Position numbers and translations under genes: made by a program
Assembly (NCBI RefSeq): GCF_004362015.1
Contig: NZ_SNWW01000003.1
Coordinates: 124,001-188,000, forward strand
Reading direction: 5' to 3'
DNA: 64,000 nucleotides
DNA from: Flavobacterium chryseum
GTDB lineage: Bacteria > Bacteroidota > Bacteroidia > Flavobacteriales > Flavobacteriaceae
Notes under the pieces: generated by a model
What the model was told of the DNA's origin: nothing
The model's input: only the letters and a program-made list of their open reading frames with translations
Database searches by the model: none
Shown: positions 33,446-42,024 of the stretch, one piece after another
Numbering within the stretch: the first letter of the stretch is position 1
Layout: each line of letters opens with the position of its first letter

Positions 33446-34525
33446 TTATACTGCTTTTGAATATGTTTTTAATTTTCCGTTAGCGAGAATTGAATTTATA
33501 ATTTTAAAATATTCTGTCTGGGAACAATTTGCAGTATCAATTCCGATACTGCCACTATCATAAGGTTCGTATTTTTTTATGTCTGAAACAGAGAACAAAC
33601 CTACGGTTGGCGCCTGAACAGAACTTGCTAAGTGCATAATTCCGCTATCTGCCCCAATAAACAAATCTACATTTGCTAATACAGATCCCATTTCGCGAAT
33701 ATCTTTACTATAATAAGTAGGAGCTTTAAACCCTATTTGCGAAACATTTTCGATAGGCAGGATTTCGATAATATTGTAATTTTTATATTCTATTAAAAGT
33801 TTAGAATAAAAGTTTTCCCACCAATCTTCAGAAAAACATTTAGTTCCTGTAGCGTATGTAAACAAACAAATTGTTCGTTTTGAAGGATCAATTATAAGAT
33901 CCAGGATTTTCTTTCCGTTATCAAGTTCCGCAGTAGTAAGTTTTAAATCTAAAGGCGGAATTATTTTATTGCTTTTCGCTAATCCTAACTTTGATAAATA
34001 GTTTCGGAAATTATAGACAGGATATTTGGCGATATGGTCGTAATCATCTTTTGACTCTGAAAACTCACCGTCTAAATCTCCATAAAATTTATATTTTGCA
34101 TTTGAAAATTTTACTGCCAATCGGCCAGAAGAAGAATTTTGATCTACATTGATGGCCATGTCATACGGCTCTTGTTTTATAGAAACCCAAACCTTAATAT
34201 ATTCCAGTAAATCTTTGAACGGTTTTTTAGGTAAATGAATTGTTTTATTTACAACTTCATAGTTTTCATAAATAATGGGTGCTAAAGATCCTTTTACAAA
34301 CAAATCGATTTTACAATTTGGAAACATTGTTTCAACTTCCTGAATAAGAGGAGATATAAGCAACAAATTACCTAAACGTCCGTTGGGTCTACAAATTAAG
34401 ACTCTTTTAATTTCAGTTTTATCAACCAAAACAATATCTCTTTCGGACTTTGGTTTCCCGATATTCTTAGTCAAATTGCGCATTACGCCCCTTCGAAAAT
34501 AGTTGATTTTGCCTAAAACACTCAT
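33446..34525 (-). CDS. Glycosyltransferase family 9 (heptosyltransferase-like)
   Basis: 359 residues. GT-B fold transferase of the GT9 type used in LPS core assembly. Signatures: VLICRPNGRLGNLLLISPLIQEVE near the N-terminus, then NVDLFIGADSGIMHLASSVQAPTVGLFSVSDIKKYEPY near the C-terminus, where the donor sugar nucleotide binds. The acceptor and the sugar are unknown; Bacteroidota often lack heptose, so a heptosyltransferase name would be too specific. Confidence 0.87.
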   Translation of the reverse strand: MSVLGKINYFRRGVMRNLTKNIGKPKSERDIVLVDKTEIKRVLICRPNGRLGNLLLISPLIQEVETMFPNCKIDLFVKGSLAPIIYENYEVVNKTIHLPKKPFKDLLEYIKVWVSIKQEPYDMAINVDQNSSSGRLAVKFSNAKYKFYGDLDGEFSESKDDYDHIAKYPVYNFRNYLSKLGLAKSNKIIPPLDLKLTTAELDNGKKILDLIIDPSKRTICLFTYATGTKCFSEDWWENFYSKLLIEYKNYNIIEILPIENVSQIGFKAPTYYSKDIREMGSVLANVDLFIGADSGIMHLASSVQAPTVGLFSVSDIKKYEPYDSGSIGIDTANCSQTEYFKIINSILANGKLKTYSKAV

Positions 34526-34569
34526 TTGTATAATAATTTTTAGAATTAGAAATCTCTAATTAATTTTAA

Positions 34570-34606
34570 AAAAAACCTATGTGTTGAATTACTTCAAAAC
34601 TAGGTT
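34570..34606 (-). terminator. Terminator-like hairpin between the GT9 and DUF2797 genes
   Basis: Minus strand: AACCTAGTTTTGAA pairs imperfectly with TTCAACACATAGGTT, followed by a run of eight T. It lies about 180 bases beyond the DUF2797 stop. Confidence 0.55.
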
Positions 34607-34782
34607 CTTTAATTTTTTAAAATTAATTTCTTTCAATAAGCTATTATTACAAAATTGTAAGTAAATGTATCAAAATTTACATCTTTTTAGCCTTGAAAGC
34701 GATTTAAAATTAAACTAAATATTATGTAATCAATAAATTATTAGACAGTTAGCCACTATAGTCCGACGGTTTCGCAATATAG

Positions 34783-35577
34783 CTAGACGTTGATATTTAC
34801 GACATATCCTTCTGAACCCCGAATGTTAAAAACGGTTCCGTTTTCGAATATTAAATATTGTCCTTTTATACCAACCAATTTCCCCTGAAAAGAAGGTGTT
34901 TTGTCTAAATTTAAACTTGCCACTTTTGCCGGATAATTTAAAACCGGATATTGCAATTCGTATAAATCATTCTTTTCACTAAAAAAATACTCACGAGCTT
35001 CTGTCGGAATCAGGTTTTCAATTTTTACTTTTTCTGCAATAAGGTCAAAAGTTTCGCTTGTATGCTGAAGCATTTTTCTCCAGTTGGTTTTATCTGTGTA
35101 GTAGTTTTTTAAAGCGACTTCAGTTATTCCGGCCAAATATCTGTTGGGAACCTCAACTACAGCTATTGCAAGACTGGCTCCCTGATCTATCCATCTGGTT
35201 GGAACTTGTGTTTTGCGTGTCACTCCCACTTTTATTTCACTTGCAACGGCCAAATAAACTACGTGAGGCTGCAATTGTACTTTTTGTTCGTAATCTAAAT
35301 CTCTATCGGCAATTCCTAAATGCGCTGTACTTAATTCAGGTCTCATAATCCAGTCGCCAACAGCGGGACTCGAATAAAAACAATCATAGCAAAAACCTTG
35401 TCTGAATATTTTTTTCTTTTTACAGCAGTTCAAACATTGATACCCAACAAAATTAATTTCAATTTCTTTATTCAATAACTGATTGACGCTTAAAAAACTA
35501 TCTTCAAAAACCAGGTAATACTGAATTGGGCTTCCGAGTTCTGTCTGCATTTTTGTAAGTACGCCTTGATATGTCAT
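34783..35577 (-). CDS. DUF2797 protein with zinc ribbon and GIY-YIG-like core
   Basis: 264 residues. Cys48, Cys51, Cys63 and Cys66 (QCLNC, GFCYDC) form a zinc ribbon. The middle reads VVYLAVASEIKVGVTR (residues 106-121), with Arg128 in RWIDQGA and Glu153 in ITEVALK; spacing and residues resemble a GIY-YIG nuclease with the first motif changed to VYLA. DUF2797 has no known function. I infer a nucleic-acid role but not that it cuts. Confidence 0.8.
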   Translation of the reverse strand: MTYQGVLTKMQTELGSPIQYYLVFEDSFLSVNQLLNKEIEINFVGYQCLNCCKKKKIFRQGFCYDCFYSSPAVGDWIMRPELSTAHLGIADRDLDYEQKVQLQPHVVYLAVASEIKVGVTRKTQVPTRWIDQGASLAIAVVEVPNRYLAGITEVALKNYYTDKTNWRKMLQHTSETFDLIAEKVKIENLIPTEAREYFFSEKNDLYELQYPVLNYPAKVASLNLDKTPSFQGKLVGIKGQYLIFENGTVFNIRGSEGYVVNINV

Positions 35578-35580
35578 TTT

Positions 35581-35831
35581 AATTTTAGATTGGTGATTTT
35601 AGATTTTAGATTGCAGATTCGTTGCTCAGATCTTTGAATATTAAAAATCAATTCAATTTTTTTAAGTAGAATCTTACCACAAATAGAATTGTTTTTTTAT
35701 AAAAAAACACTATTTTTGATACAACAGCAAAGTTACTATTTGTCTGTAGATATTCAAATTTTAAATTTTTGTTTGCTGTAAGTAAACTTAAAAATCTAAA
35801 ATCTAAAATCAGCAATCTAAAATCTAAAATT
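35581..35831. repeat. ATTTTAGATT-type repeat tracts flanking the DUF2797/GH3 spacer
   Basis: ATTTTAGATT units on the left (35585-35613) and complementary AATCTAAAAT units on the right (35791-35830) face each other. Similar words lie at 19877-19902. AT-rich simple repeat, with no sign of mobility. Confidence 0.6.
35711..35718 (+). promoter_or_regulatory. Candidate promoter -7 box of the GH3-family gene
   Basis: TATTTTTG matches TAnnTTTG. It would give a leader of about 115 bases. Confidence 0.4.
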
Positions 35832-35836
35832 TACCA

Positions 35837-37360
35837 ATGCCCATATCAATAATTAACTCGTTCGCCTCTTGGGTTCTTAAACAAAGAATTCACCAAATAG
35901 AACTCTTTTTAAAATATCCAAATGAAGTTCAGGAAGAATTATTGCACAATTTATTAACGGCATCTGAAAATACGGTTATTGGAAAAAAATATGAATTTTC
36001 ATCTATAACTTCCTACCAGACTTTTGTAGAGAGAGTCCCGATTGCAACTTACGAAGAATTACAACCTTTAATAGAACGTACACGTCAGGGTGAACAAGGT
36101 GTTTTTTGGGAAAGTCCTATAAAATGGTTTGCCAAATCCAGCGGAACTACAAATGCTAAAAGTAAATTTATTCCGGTAAGTAATGAAGCTTTAGAAGATT
36201 GTCATTATAAAGGAAGTAAAGATTTACTTTGCTTGTATTTGAATAATAATGAGGACTCTGAATTGTTCTTAGGAAAAAGTCTTCGCTTAGGCGGAAGTTC
36301 TCAAATCTATGAAAACAACAATACTTTTTTTGGTGATTTATCTGCTATATTGATTGAAAATATGCCTATTTGGGCTGAATTTAGCAGTACGCCAAGCAAT
36401 AAAATTTCGTTAATGACGGAATGGGAATCTAAAATTGCCGCAATTATTAATGAAACTAAAAATGAAAACGTAACCAGTTTTGCAGGAGTTCCTTCGTGGA
36501 TGTTGGTTTTAATGAATAAAGTTTTAGAAAATACGGGCAAACAAAATCTATTGGAAATCTGGCCGAATCTTGAAGTTTATTTTCATGGCGGAGTGAGTTT
36601 TTCTCCATATAAAGAACAATACAAAAATATTGTACCTAGTAAAGATTTTAAATATTACGAAATATACAATGCTTCTGAAGGCTTCTTTGCGATTCAGGAT
36701 TTAAATAATTCCAGCGATTTATTGTTAATGCTGGATTACGGAATTTTCTACGAATTTATTTCGATGGATACTTTTGATTCTCCAAATCAAAAAATAGTTC
36801 GTTTAGCCGATGTTGAATTGAATAAAAATTATGCGATTGTTATTACGACCAATTCTGGTTTATGGCGTTATTTAATTGGCGATACGGTTCGTTTTACTTC
36901 CTTAAATCCGTACAGAATTCGCGTAACCGGGAGAACAAAACATCATATTAATGTTTTTGGTGAGGAATTAATGGTCGAAAATACTGATCAGGCCATAGCC
37001 AAAGCTTGTCAGATTACCCAAACTGAAGTTATCGATTATACGGTTGCCCCAATTTTTATGCAAGACAAAGAAAAAGGTGCTCACGAATGGATGATTGAAT
37101 TCAAGAAAAAACCTGCTGATGTTGGTCTTTTTCAAAAAGTTCTCGACGAAACTTTGCAGACTTTAAACTCTGATTATGAAGCCAAACGTTATAACAATAT
37201 GACTTTAAATCCTTTGGTTATTAATGTAGCACGTGAAAATTTATTTTACGATTGGTTAAAGGAACGTGATAAATTAGGTGGCCAGCATAAGATTCCAAGA
37301 CTTTCGAATCAAAGAGATTATTTGGAACAGTTGAAGGAGATGTGTGTGGTGAAGAGTTAA
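35837..37360 (+). CDS. GH3 auxin-responsive-promoter family protein (acyl-adenylate enzyme)
   Basis: 507 residues. Belongs to the ANL-like GH3 family. ATP-binding motif 1 is KWFAKSSGTTNAKSKFIPVS; motif 2 EIYNASEGFFAIQD; motif 3 LWRYLIGDTVRFTSL, then VTGRTKHHINVFGEELMVENTDQAI. Plant GH3 enzymes join jasmonate or auxin to amino acids; bacterial members are widespread in Bacteroidota with unknown acids and acceptors. Auxin metabolism should not be assumed. Stands alone and ends at a repeat island. Confidence 0.88.
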   Translation: MPISIINSFASWVLKQRIHQIELFLKYPNEVQEELLHNLLTASENTVIGKKYEFSSITSYQTFVERVPIATYEELQPLIERTRQGEQGVFWESPIKWFAKSSGTTNAKSKFIPVSNEALEDCHYKGSKDLLCLYLNNNEDSELFLGKSLRLGGSSQIYENNNTFFGDLSAILIENMPIWAEFSSTPSNKISLMTEWESKIAAIINETKNENVTSFAGVPSWMLVLMNKVLENTGKQNLLEIWPNLEVYFHGGVSFSPYKEQYKNIVPSKDFKYYEIYNASEGFFAIQDLNNSSDLLLMLDYGIFYEFISMDTFDSPNQKIVRLADVELNKNYAIVITTNSGLWRYLIGDTVRFTSLNPYRIRVTGRTKHHINVFGEELMVENTDQAIAKACQITQTEVIDYTVAPIFMQDKEKGAHEWMIEFKKKPADVGLFQKVLDETLQTLNSDYEAKRYNNMTLNPLVINVARENLFYDWLKERDKLGGQHKIPRLSNQRDYLEQLKEMCVVKS

Positions 37361-37404
37361 ACACAAATTTCACGAATTGTTTATATTGATTTTTTATAAC
37401 GTTT

Positions 37405-37504
37405 GTCATTTCGACCAAAGGGAGAAATCACACTAGAAATACGCAAAGAAATCGCCAATCTGTGTCGAGTTGCGAGTGTGATTTCTCCCTTTGGTCGAAA
37501 TGAC
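37405..37504. repeat. Long perfect inverted repeat element (copy 2)
   Basis: Two perfect 30-base arms (37405-37434 and 37475-37504; GTCATTTCGACCAAAGGG... and complement) around a 40-base spacer. On the minus strand the spacer contains CTCGACACAGATTGGCGAT (37451-37469), 18 of 19 bases as in copy 1. The arm sequence is different from copy 1, so pairing is kept while bases change. Confidence 0.85.
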
Positions 37505-37550
37505 ACGAAATGTGATAATTATTCTTAAAAACCTTAAATTCCACTAAATC

Positions 37551-37640
37551 GCATGAGGGATAGAAGTGGAAATCCTTTTTGTTTTTTCTTTAAAAACAAA
37601 AAGATTGGAATGGATAGCCCGACCCGGAGGGACATGCCCA
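37551..37640 (+). ncRNA. Structured RNA-like element, copy B
   Basis: Shares GATAGAAGTGGAAATCC and AAAAGATTG-AA-GGATAGC with copy A. The inner hairpin is TTTTTGTTTTT / AAAAACAAAAA instead of the GC-rich one, and the outer helix is GGG/CCC. Further out GCATG pairs with CATGC. It lacks the 3' tail of copies A and C. It lies between the convergent GH3-family and serB genes. Confidence 0.6.
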
Positions 37641-37645
37641 TAAAA

Positions 37646-37676
37646 AAACCTTAGCTTTTATTGAAAACTAAGGTTT
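37646..37676 (-). terminator. serB terminator
   Basis: AAACCTTAG / CTAAGGTTT stem; on the minus strand it is followed by seven T. About 70 bases after the serB stop. Confidence 0.75.
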
Positions 37677-37692
37677 ATATTTTATTTTCATT

Positions 37693-37738
37693 GCGGAGTT
37701 TCTAGTGTGATTTCTCCTTATGTTACGTCGAAATGACA
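37693..37738 (-). repeat. Solo arm of the inverted-repeat family
   Basis: Minus strand TGTCATTTCGACG, a 7-base insertion, AAGGAGAAATCACACT, AGAAACTCCGC; matches the solo arm at 9872-9909. Confidence 0.65.
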
Positions 37739-37747
37739 AAAATGAGA

Positions 37748-38977
37748 TTACATCATATCAATATAGCGATCGTGATATCCTAAAAGATACAAAACGCCAT
37801 CAAGACCTAAACTTGAAATTGATGTTGAAGCGCTTTCTTTTACTTTTGGTTTGGCGTGGAAAGCAATTCCTAAACCGGCTAAGTTTAGCATTGGTAAATC
37901 GTTAGCGCCATCACCAACTGCAATAGTCTGATTGATGTGAATTCCTTCTTTTTCTGCAATAGCTCTTAAGTGTTGGGCTTTCTTTTGACCGTCTACAATA
38001 TCTCCTAAATATTTTCCGGTTAGTTTACCGTCTATGATTTCCAATTCATTAGCGTGAACGTAATCGATTCCTAATTCTTTTTGCAAATAATTTCCGAAAT
38101 AGGTGAATCCTCCAGATAAAATAGCCGTTTTATATCCGTAATATTTTAAGGCTTTCATTAAACGATGCGCGCCTTTTGTTATCGGTAAATTTTCGGCTAC
38201 TTTTTGTAAAACATCTTCGCTTAAACCTTCTAACAATGCCATACGCTGTTTAAAGCTTTCGTTAAAATCTATTTCGCCATTCATTGCTGATTCTGTAATG
38301 GCACGAACTTGTTCTCCTACACCGTTTAGTTCTGCCAATTCGTCGATAACTTCGGTTTGAATTAAAGTAGAATCCATATCGAAACAAACCAAGCGACGGT
38401 TTCTTCTGTAAATATTATCTTCCTGAAACGAAATATCGACATCTAAGGTTCTTGAAATTTCCATAAAACTTGCTGTCATATGAATTTTATCTACAATTTC
38501 GCCTGTTACTGATAATTGTATACAAGAACGAGGATATTCTTCTTTTTCAACAATAGAAGTTCTGCCCGTTAATCTTATTATAGAATCAATGTTTAAATTT
38601 TGATCTGACATTATTTTAGTCACGGCTGCCAATTGAGAAGCTGCCAGTTTTTCCCCTAAAATATTGATAATGTAGCGTTGTTTCGATTGTGATTTTACCC
38701 ACGTTTCGTAATCTTCAATAGAAATTGGAATGAATTTTACTTTAATTTCCAATTCGTATGCTTTAAACAATAAATCTTTTAAAACGGGGCCTGAAGAAGA
38801 ACCTGCTTCGATTTCGAACAAAATTCCTAAAGAAAGGGTATCGTGAATATCAGCCTGACCAATATCTAAAATATTAGCATCATACGTTGCTAAAACTGCT
38901 GTTAAACCTGCCGTTACTCCTATTTTATCATGTCCTGAAACTTTTAATAAAATAATCTCTTTGTCTTCTATTGCCAT
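37748..38977 (-). CDS. serB: Phosphoserine phosphatase SerB
   Basis: 409 residues. Last step of serine synthesis. The N-terminal half carries two ACT-type domains (LLKVSGHDKIGVTAGLTAVLA and IINILGEKLAASQLAAVTKIM), and the C-terminal half is the HAD phosphatase: nucleophile motif VCFDMDSTLIQTEVIDELA, AILSGGFTYFG, and AVGDGANDLPMLNLAGLGIAFHAKP. The long ACT-containing form is typical of Bacteroidota and actinobacteria. The start at ATG 38977 begins MAIEDKEIILLKVSG; an ATG seven codons upstream (38998) is also possible. Confidence 0.95.
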   Translation of the reverse strand: MAIEDKEIILLKVSGHDKIGVTAGLTAVLATYDANILDIGQADIHDTLSLGILFEIEAGSSSGPVLKDLLFKAYELEIKVKFIPISIEDYETWVKSQSKQRYIINILGEKLAASQLAAVTKIMSDQNLNIDSIIRLTGRTSIVEKEEYPRSCIQLSVTGEIVDKIHMTASFMEISRTLDVDISFQEDNIYRRNRRLVCFDMDSTLIQTEVIDELAELNGVGEQVRAITESAMNGEIDFNESFKQRMALLEGLSEDVLQKVAENLPITKGAHRLMKALKYYGYKTAILSGGFTYFGNYLQKELGIDYVHANELEIIDGKLTGKYLGDIVDGQKKAQHLRAIAEKEGIHINQTIAVGDGANDLPMLNLAGLGIAFHAKPKVKESASTSISSLGLDGVLYLLGYHDRYIDMM

Positions 38978-39059
38978 TTTATCTTTATTATTTAACAAGC
39001 GACAAAAATCGGTAATCTATTGTTGATAAAAAAGGATATTGTTTGTTTTTTTGAAAAGA

Positions 39060-39084
39060 AAAAGCACATATGAATGTGCTTTTT
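39060..39084 (-). terminator. Terminator after the VOC/SRPBCC gene run
   Basis: AAAAGCACAT-atga-ATGTGCTTTT, perfect stem, about 50 bases past the stop of the last VOC gene. Confidence 0.8.
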
Positions 39085-39134
39085 GAATTAATTTAACAAT
39101 TATGTTCCGCTATTAAAATAACGTAACTTTTTAG

Positions 39135-39578
39135 TTATTTGTTTGGTTCGTTCTCATCGAAATTTACCATCCAGTTAACACCAAATTTATCGGTAAACAT
39201 TCCAAAATAAGCTCCCCAGAACGTTTTATCCATAGGCATAAAAACGTTTCCACCTGCTGATAGCCCATTAAAAATTCTGTCTGCTTCTTGTGTGCTTTCT
39301 ACATTAATTGAAACTGAAAAATTTCCTCCAAATTTTACATCTCCGGATTGTTCGTTGCTGTCGCTTCCCATCAAAATGGTATTTCCTATGGGCAATGAAA
39401 CGTGCATTATTCGGTTTGCATCTTTTTCGGAAAATTCCGCGCAGCCTCCATCTTCAGCTGCCGGCATATCTTTGAATTTTCCGATATATGGAAATTCTCC
39501 TCCAAATACGGATTTGTAAAACAGAAACGCTTCTTCGCAATTTCCATTAAAAATTAAATAAGGGTTTACTGATGTCAT
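39135..39578 (-). CDS. VOC-family (PhnB-like) protein
   Basis: 147 residues. Starts MTSVNPYLIFNGNCEEAFLFYKSVFGGEFPYIGKFKDMP, the PhnB/DUF1338-free glyoxalase-like pattern, and ends FGMFTDKFGVNWMVNFDE. VOC proteins bind metal and act on very different small molecules or confer antibiotic binding; none can be named here. It closes the run of six VOC and SRPBCC genes. Confidence 0.85.
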   Translation of the reverse strand: MTSVNPYLIFNGNCEEAFLFYKSVFGGEFPYIGKFKDMPAAEDGGCAEFSEKDANRIMHVSLPIGNTILMGSDSNEQSGDVKFGGNFSVSINVESTQEADRIFNGLSAGGNVFMPMDKTFWGAYFGMFTDKFGVNWMVNFDENEPNK

Positions 39579-39632
39579 GATATTTTAGTTTTTTGTTTAT
39601 CGTTTGTTATAATAATTAAGTTCTTATTCCTG

Positions 39633-39680
39633 ACTCTTTGTTCTTTGTTCTTTGTTCTTTACTCTTTACTCTTTACTCTG
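39633..39680. repeat. 7-bp tandem repeat overlapping a stop codon
   Basis: About six copies of TTCTTTG and its variant CTCTTTA. The stop codon of the adjacent SRPBCC gene (39673-39675, minus strand) lies inside the tract. Confidence 0.7.
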
Positions 39681-40107
39681 ATAATTTTTTTACGATTTCT
39701 AAACCTTTGGGGAAAGCTTCTTTAAAATAATCGATATATTTTTCGACTACATCAACCTGAACTACAAGATCTATAAACTCATCATCAGGAGTTAATCGAT
39801 AGATTTCCATTGCACCACTCCACTTTTGAGTTTTTTCATCAATAGGCAGTTCTTTAAAATCTTTAACTTCTCCCAAATGTTTAAAAGCCATATATTCATT
39901 TGGGATTTTTTTCTCGATTATGCTATTCATTCCTCCACCGTTAGGCCCGAGAAAGTGTATTTTTCCGCCTTCGTTCCAATCACTTACAGCATATGATCCT
40001 TCATAAAAAACTCCCGTCCATTTTCTATAGGTTTCATCATTCCATAAAACAGACCAAACTTTGTCGGCCGAAGCTTTAATTCTAATTTTAAATTCCAGTG
40101 TTTCCAT
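39673..40107 (-). CDS. SRPBCC (AHSA1-type) domain protein, third of the cluster
   Basis: 144 residues. N-terminal FKIRIKASADKVWSVLWNDETYRKW and central EGGKIHFLGPNGGGMNSIIEKKIPNEYMAFKHLG are typical of the helix-grip AHSA1 fold that binds hydrophobic ligands. It is more distant from the other two SRPBCC proteins of the cluster than they are from each other. 8 bases after the VOC gene upstream, so in the same transcript. Confidence 0.85.
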   Translation of the reverse strand: METLEFKIRIKASADKVWSVLWNDETYRKWTGVFYEGSYAVSDWNEGGKIHFLGPNGGGMNSIIEKKIPNEYMAFKHLGEVKDFKELPIDEKTQKWSGAMEIYRLTPDDEFIDLVVQVDVVEKYIDYFKEAFPKGLEIVKKLSE

Positions 40108-40115
40108 CTTTAATT

Positions 40116-40526
40116 TTATTTAGGCATTTTACTAAAATCCATATACAAAACATTCCAGCGATGACCGTCTAAATCGGCAAAACCACAACCGTACATCCAG
40201 CCTTGGCTTTCACCCGGAAGACCAAAGACATTACCGCCGGCTTCTTTTACTTTATCAGCTAATTGATCAACTTCTTCTGTGCTTTCAGCATCAATAGAAA
40301 TTAAAATTTCTGAACTCGCTTGTGTATCTGTCAGTTTGTTTTGAGAAAAACTCGCAAACAATAATTCTTCAAAAAGCATAACCACAAATTTTCCGTCACC
40401 CACCAACATGCAAGTCGAACTTGGCGTGTCGTGTTGTTCATTAAAAGAAAAACCAATTTTCGAGAAAAAGGCTTTCGATTTTGCCACGTCTTTTACGGGC
40501 AGATTCAACCAGATTTGTTTTGTCAT
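40116..40526 (-). CDS. VOC-family protein, paralogue of the gene at 41488-41895
   Basis: 136 residues. Begins KQIWLNLPVKDVAKSKAFFSKIGFSFN and ends GWMYGCGFADLDGHRWNVLYMDFSKMP. The VOC protein encoded at 41488-41895 has the same frame: FLNLPVKDL...FSFNQKF and GWMYQRTFLDLDGHHWEIF. The two are clearly duplicates that diverged. Substrate unknown. Confidence 0.87.
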   Translation of the reverse strand: MTKQIWLNLPVKDVAKSKAFFSKIGFSFNEQHDTPSSTCMLVGDGKFVVMLFEELLFASFSQNKLTDTQASSEILISIDAESTEEVDQLADKVKEAGGNVFGLPGESQGWMYGCGFADLDGHRWNVLYMDFSKMPK

Positions 40527-40637
40527 TTTTGATGTTTTTCGTTAAACATTTTGACACTTAGACACTAGGTCTCAAAGTTTTTTTTTAAAATCACAATTTT
40601 AAAAGCTTTGAACTTTTGTTACTTTGAACCTTTGAGT

Positions 40638-41042
40638 CTAATTTTGCTCTACATAACTTTTAAAATTATCCAAAATAGCCTGCCAGCCTCCACGCTGCAT
40701 TTCTTCGGGATTTTGTGTTTCAGGATCAAAGCTTTCAATTACTTCTACTCCGTTTGGAGTTTCTTTAAAAGTGATCGCAACTTTCCTCCCGTCTTCTAAT
40801 ACATATTCAATGGCCTTATTTTTTTCGACTAAAGTGTATTCACCTCCAAAATCAAAACTCATGCTGCCATCTTTGGCCGCCATAGTCGATTTGAATTTTC
40901 CGCCTTCTCTCAAATCATTTTCAGCATAAGGTGTATGCCAGTCCGGAGAGGCAAAACTCCATTTTGTAATGTGATCCGGCAATGTCCAAAAATCCCATAC
41001 TTTAGTTATTGATGCGTTAATCGTGTTTTTTACAGTTATCAT
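40638..41042 (-). CDS. SRPBCC (AHSA1-type) protein, second of the cluster
   Basis: 134 residues. ITVKNTINASITKVWDFWTLPDHITKW and SPDWHTPYAENDLREGGKF are nearly repeated in the next gene at 41075-41485, showing tandem duplication. Both end with an AxxxNFKxYVE helix. No enzymatic residues can be assigned; related proteins are Hsp90 co-chaperone-like or ligand binding. Confidence 0.88.
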   Translation of the reverse strand: MITVKNTINASITKVWDFWTLPDHITKWSFASPDWHTPYAENDLREGGKFKSTMAAKDGSMSFDFGGEYTLVEKNKAIEYVLEDGRKVAITFKETPNGVEVIESFDPETQNPEEMQRGGWQAILDNFKSYVEQN

Positions 41043-41074
41043 TATCTAGTTGGTTTTATAATTTATAAATTGAC

Positions 41075-41485
41075 TTATTTTTTAAAATTTTCGACATATT
41101 CTTTAAAATTCTGAATGATTGCAGTACAAAATTGTTTTTCCATATCAGCTGAGTTTTTTGTTGTGGGCTCAAATGTTTCAGTAAGTTTTACTTCTGTACC
41201 CTCAGTTTCAAAACGAACATTAGCAGTTCTATTATCGAAAAGTTTGTATTCTATTAATGAAAAATTTTCAATGTTTGTATATATCCCTTCAAAATCAAAT
41301 CCTTCGCTTCCATCTTTAAGAGCCATAGTAAATTTAAATTTGCTTCCTACTTTCAAATCATTATCTACATAAGGCGTATGCCAATCCGGAGAAGCATTGT
41401 TCCAATTTTTAATATGTTCAGGCAATGTCCACAATTCCCAAACTTTTTCTATTGGGGCGTTAATTATAGTTTGTACCGAAATCAT
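41075..41485 (-). CDS. SRPBCC (AHSA1-type) protein, first of the cluster
   Basis: 136 residues. ISVQTIINAPIEKVWELWTLPEHIKNW, SPDWHTPYVDNDLKVGSKF and IIQNFKEYVENF. Tandem paralogue of the gene at 40638-41042. It starts 2 bases after the stop of the VOC gene upstream, so the two are surely cotranscribed. Confidence 0.88.
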   Translation of the reverse strand: MISVQTIINAPIEKVWELWTLPEHIKNWNNASPDWHTPYVDNDLKVGSKFKFTMALKDGSEGFDFEGIYTNIENFSLIEYKLFDNRTANVRFETEGTEVKLTETFEPTTKNSADMEKQFCTAIIQNFKEYVENFKK

Positions 41486-41487
41486 CT

Positions 41488-41895
41488 TTACATATTTGGT
41501 ATTTGGCTTTCATCCATGCAAAAGATTTCCCAATGATGCCCGTCTAAATCAAGAAAAGTTCTTTGGTACATCCATCCATAATCTTTTGCTTCTCTGTAAT
41601 GAGTTCCGCCTGCGTTAACTGCTTTTTCGATCATTGTGTCTACCTGCTGACGTGTTTCGACAGAAATAGAAATAAGAACTTCGCTGCTTGTAGTGGTATC
41701 GCATATTTGTTTATCTGTAAATGTTAGATAAAATTCTTCGACCAAAAGCATTACGTTTATGTTTTCGCCAATTATTAAACAAGTTCCTTTATCATTAGTA
41801 AATTTTTGATTAAATGAAAAACCCAATTGGGTAAAAAATGATATTGCACGATTTAAATCTTTTACAGGAAGATTTAAGAATATTTTTGTTTCCAT
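41488..41895 (-). CDS. VOC-family protein, first gene of the cluster
   Basis: 135 residues. METKIFLNLPVKDLNRAISFFTQLGFSFN at the start and TFLDLDGHHWEIFCMDESQIP at the end fit the glyoxalase/bleomycin-resistance fold. It leads the six-gene minus-strand run and is divergent from the GlxA-type regulator, with 129 bases between the starts. Confidence 0.87.
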   Translation of the reverse strand: METKIFLNLPVKDLNRAISFFTQLGFSFNQKFTNDKGTCLIIGENINVMLLVEEFYLTFTDKQICDTTTSSEVLISISVETRQQVDTMIEKAVNAGGTHYREAKDYGWMYQRTFLDLDGHHWEIFCMDESQIPNM

Positions 41896-42024
41896 GAGTA
41901 TAAAAAATTACAAATTATAAAAACAAATTTAATTTTTTATGATAAGATTAAAACTACAATAGAAGTCAACTTTAGGGTCATTTAAGACAAAATTTATATC
42001 TTCGTAATACTGTAAATCAAAATC

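Noticed and set aside
35837..37360. Plant-type auxin conjugation
   Set aside because: Bacterial GH3-family members have unknown substrates; nothing else here concerns auxin.
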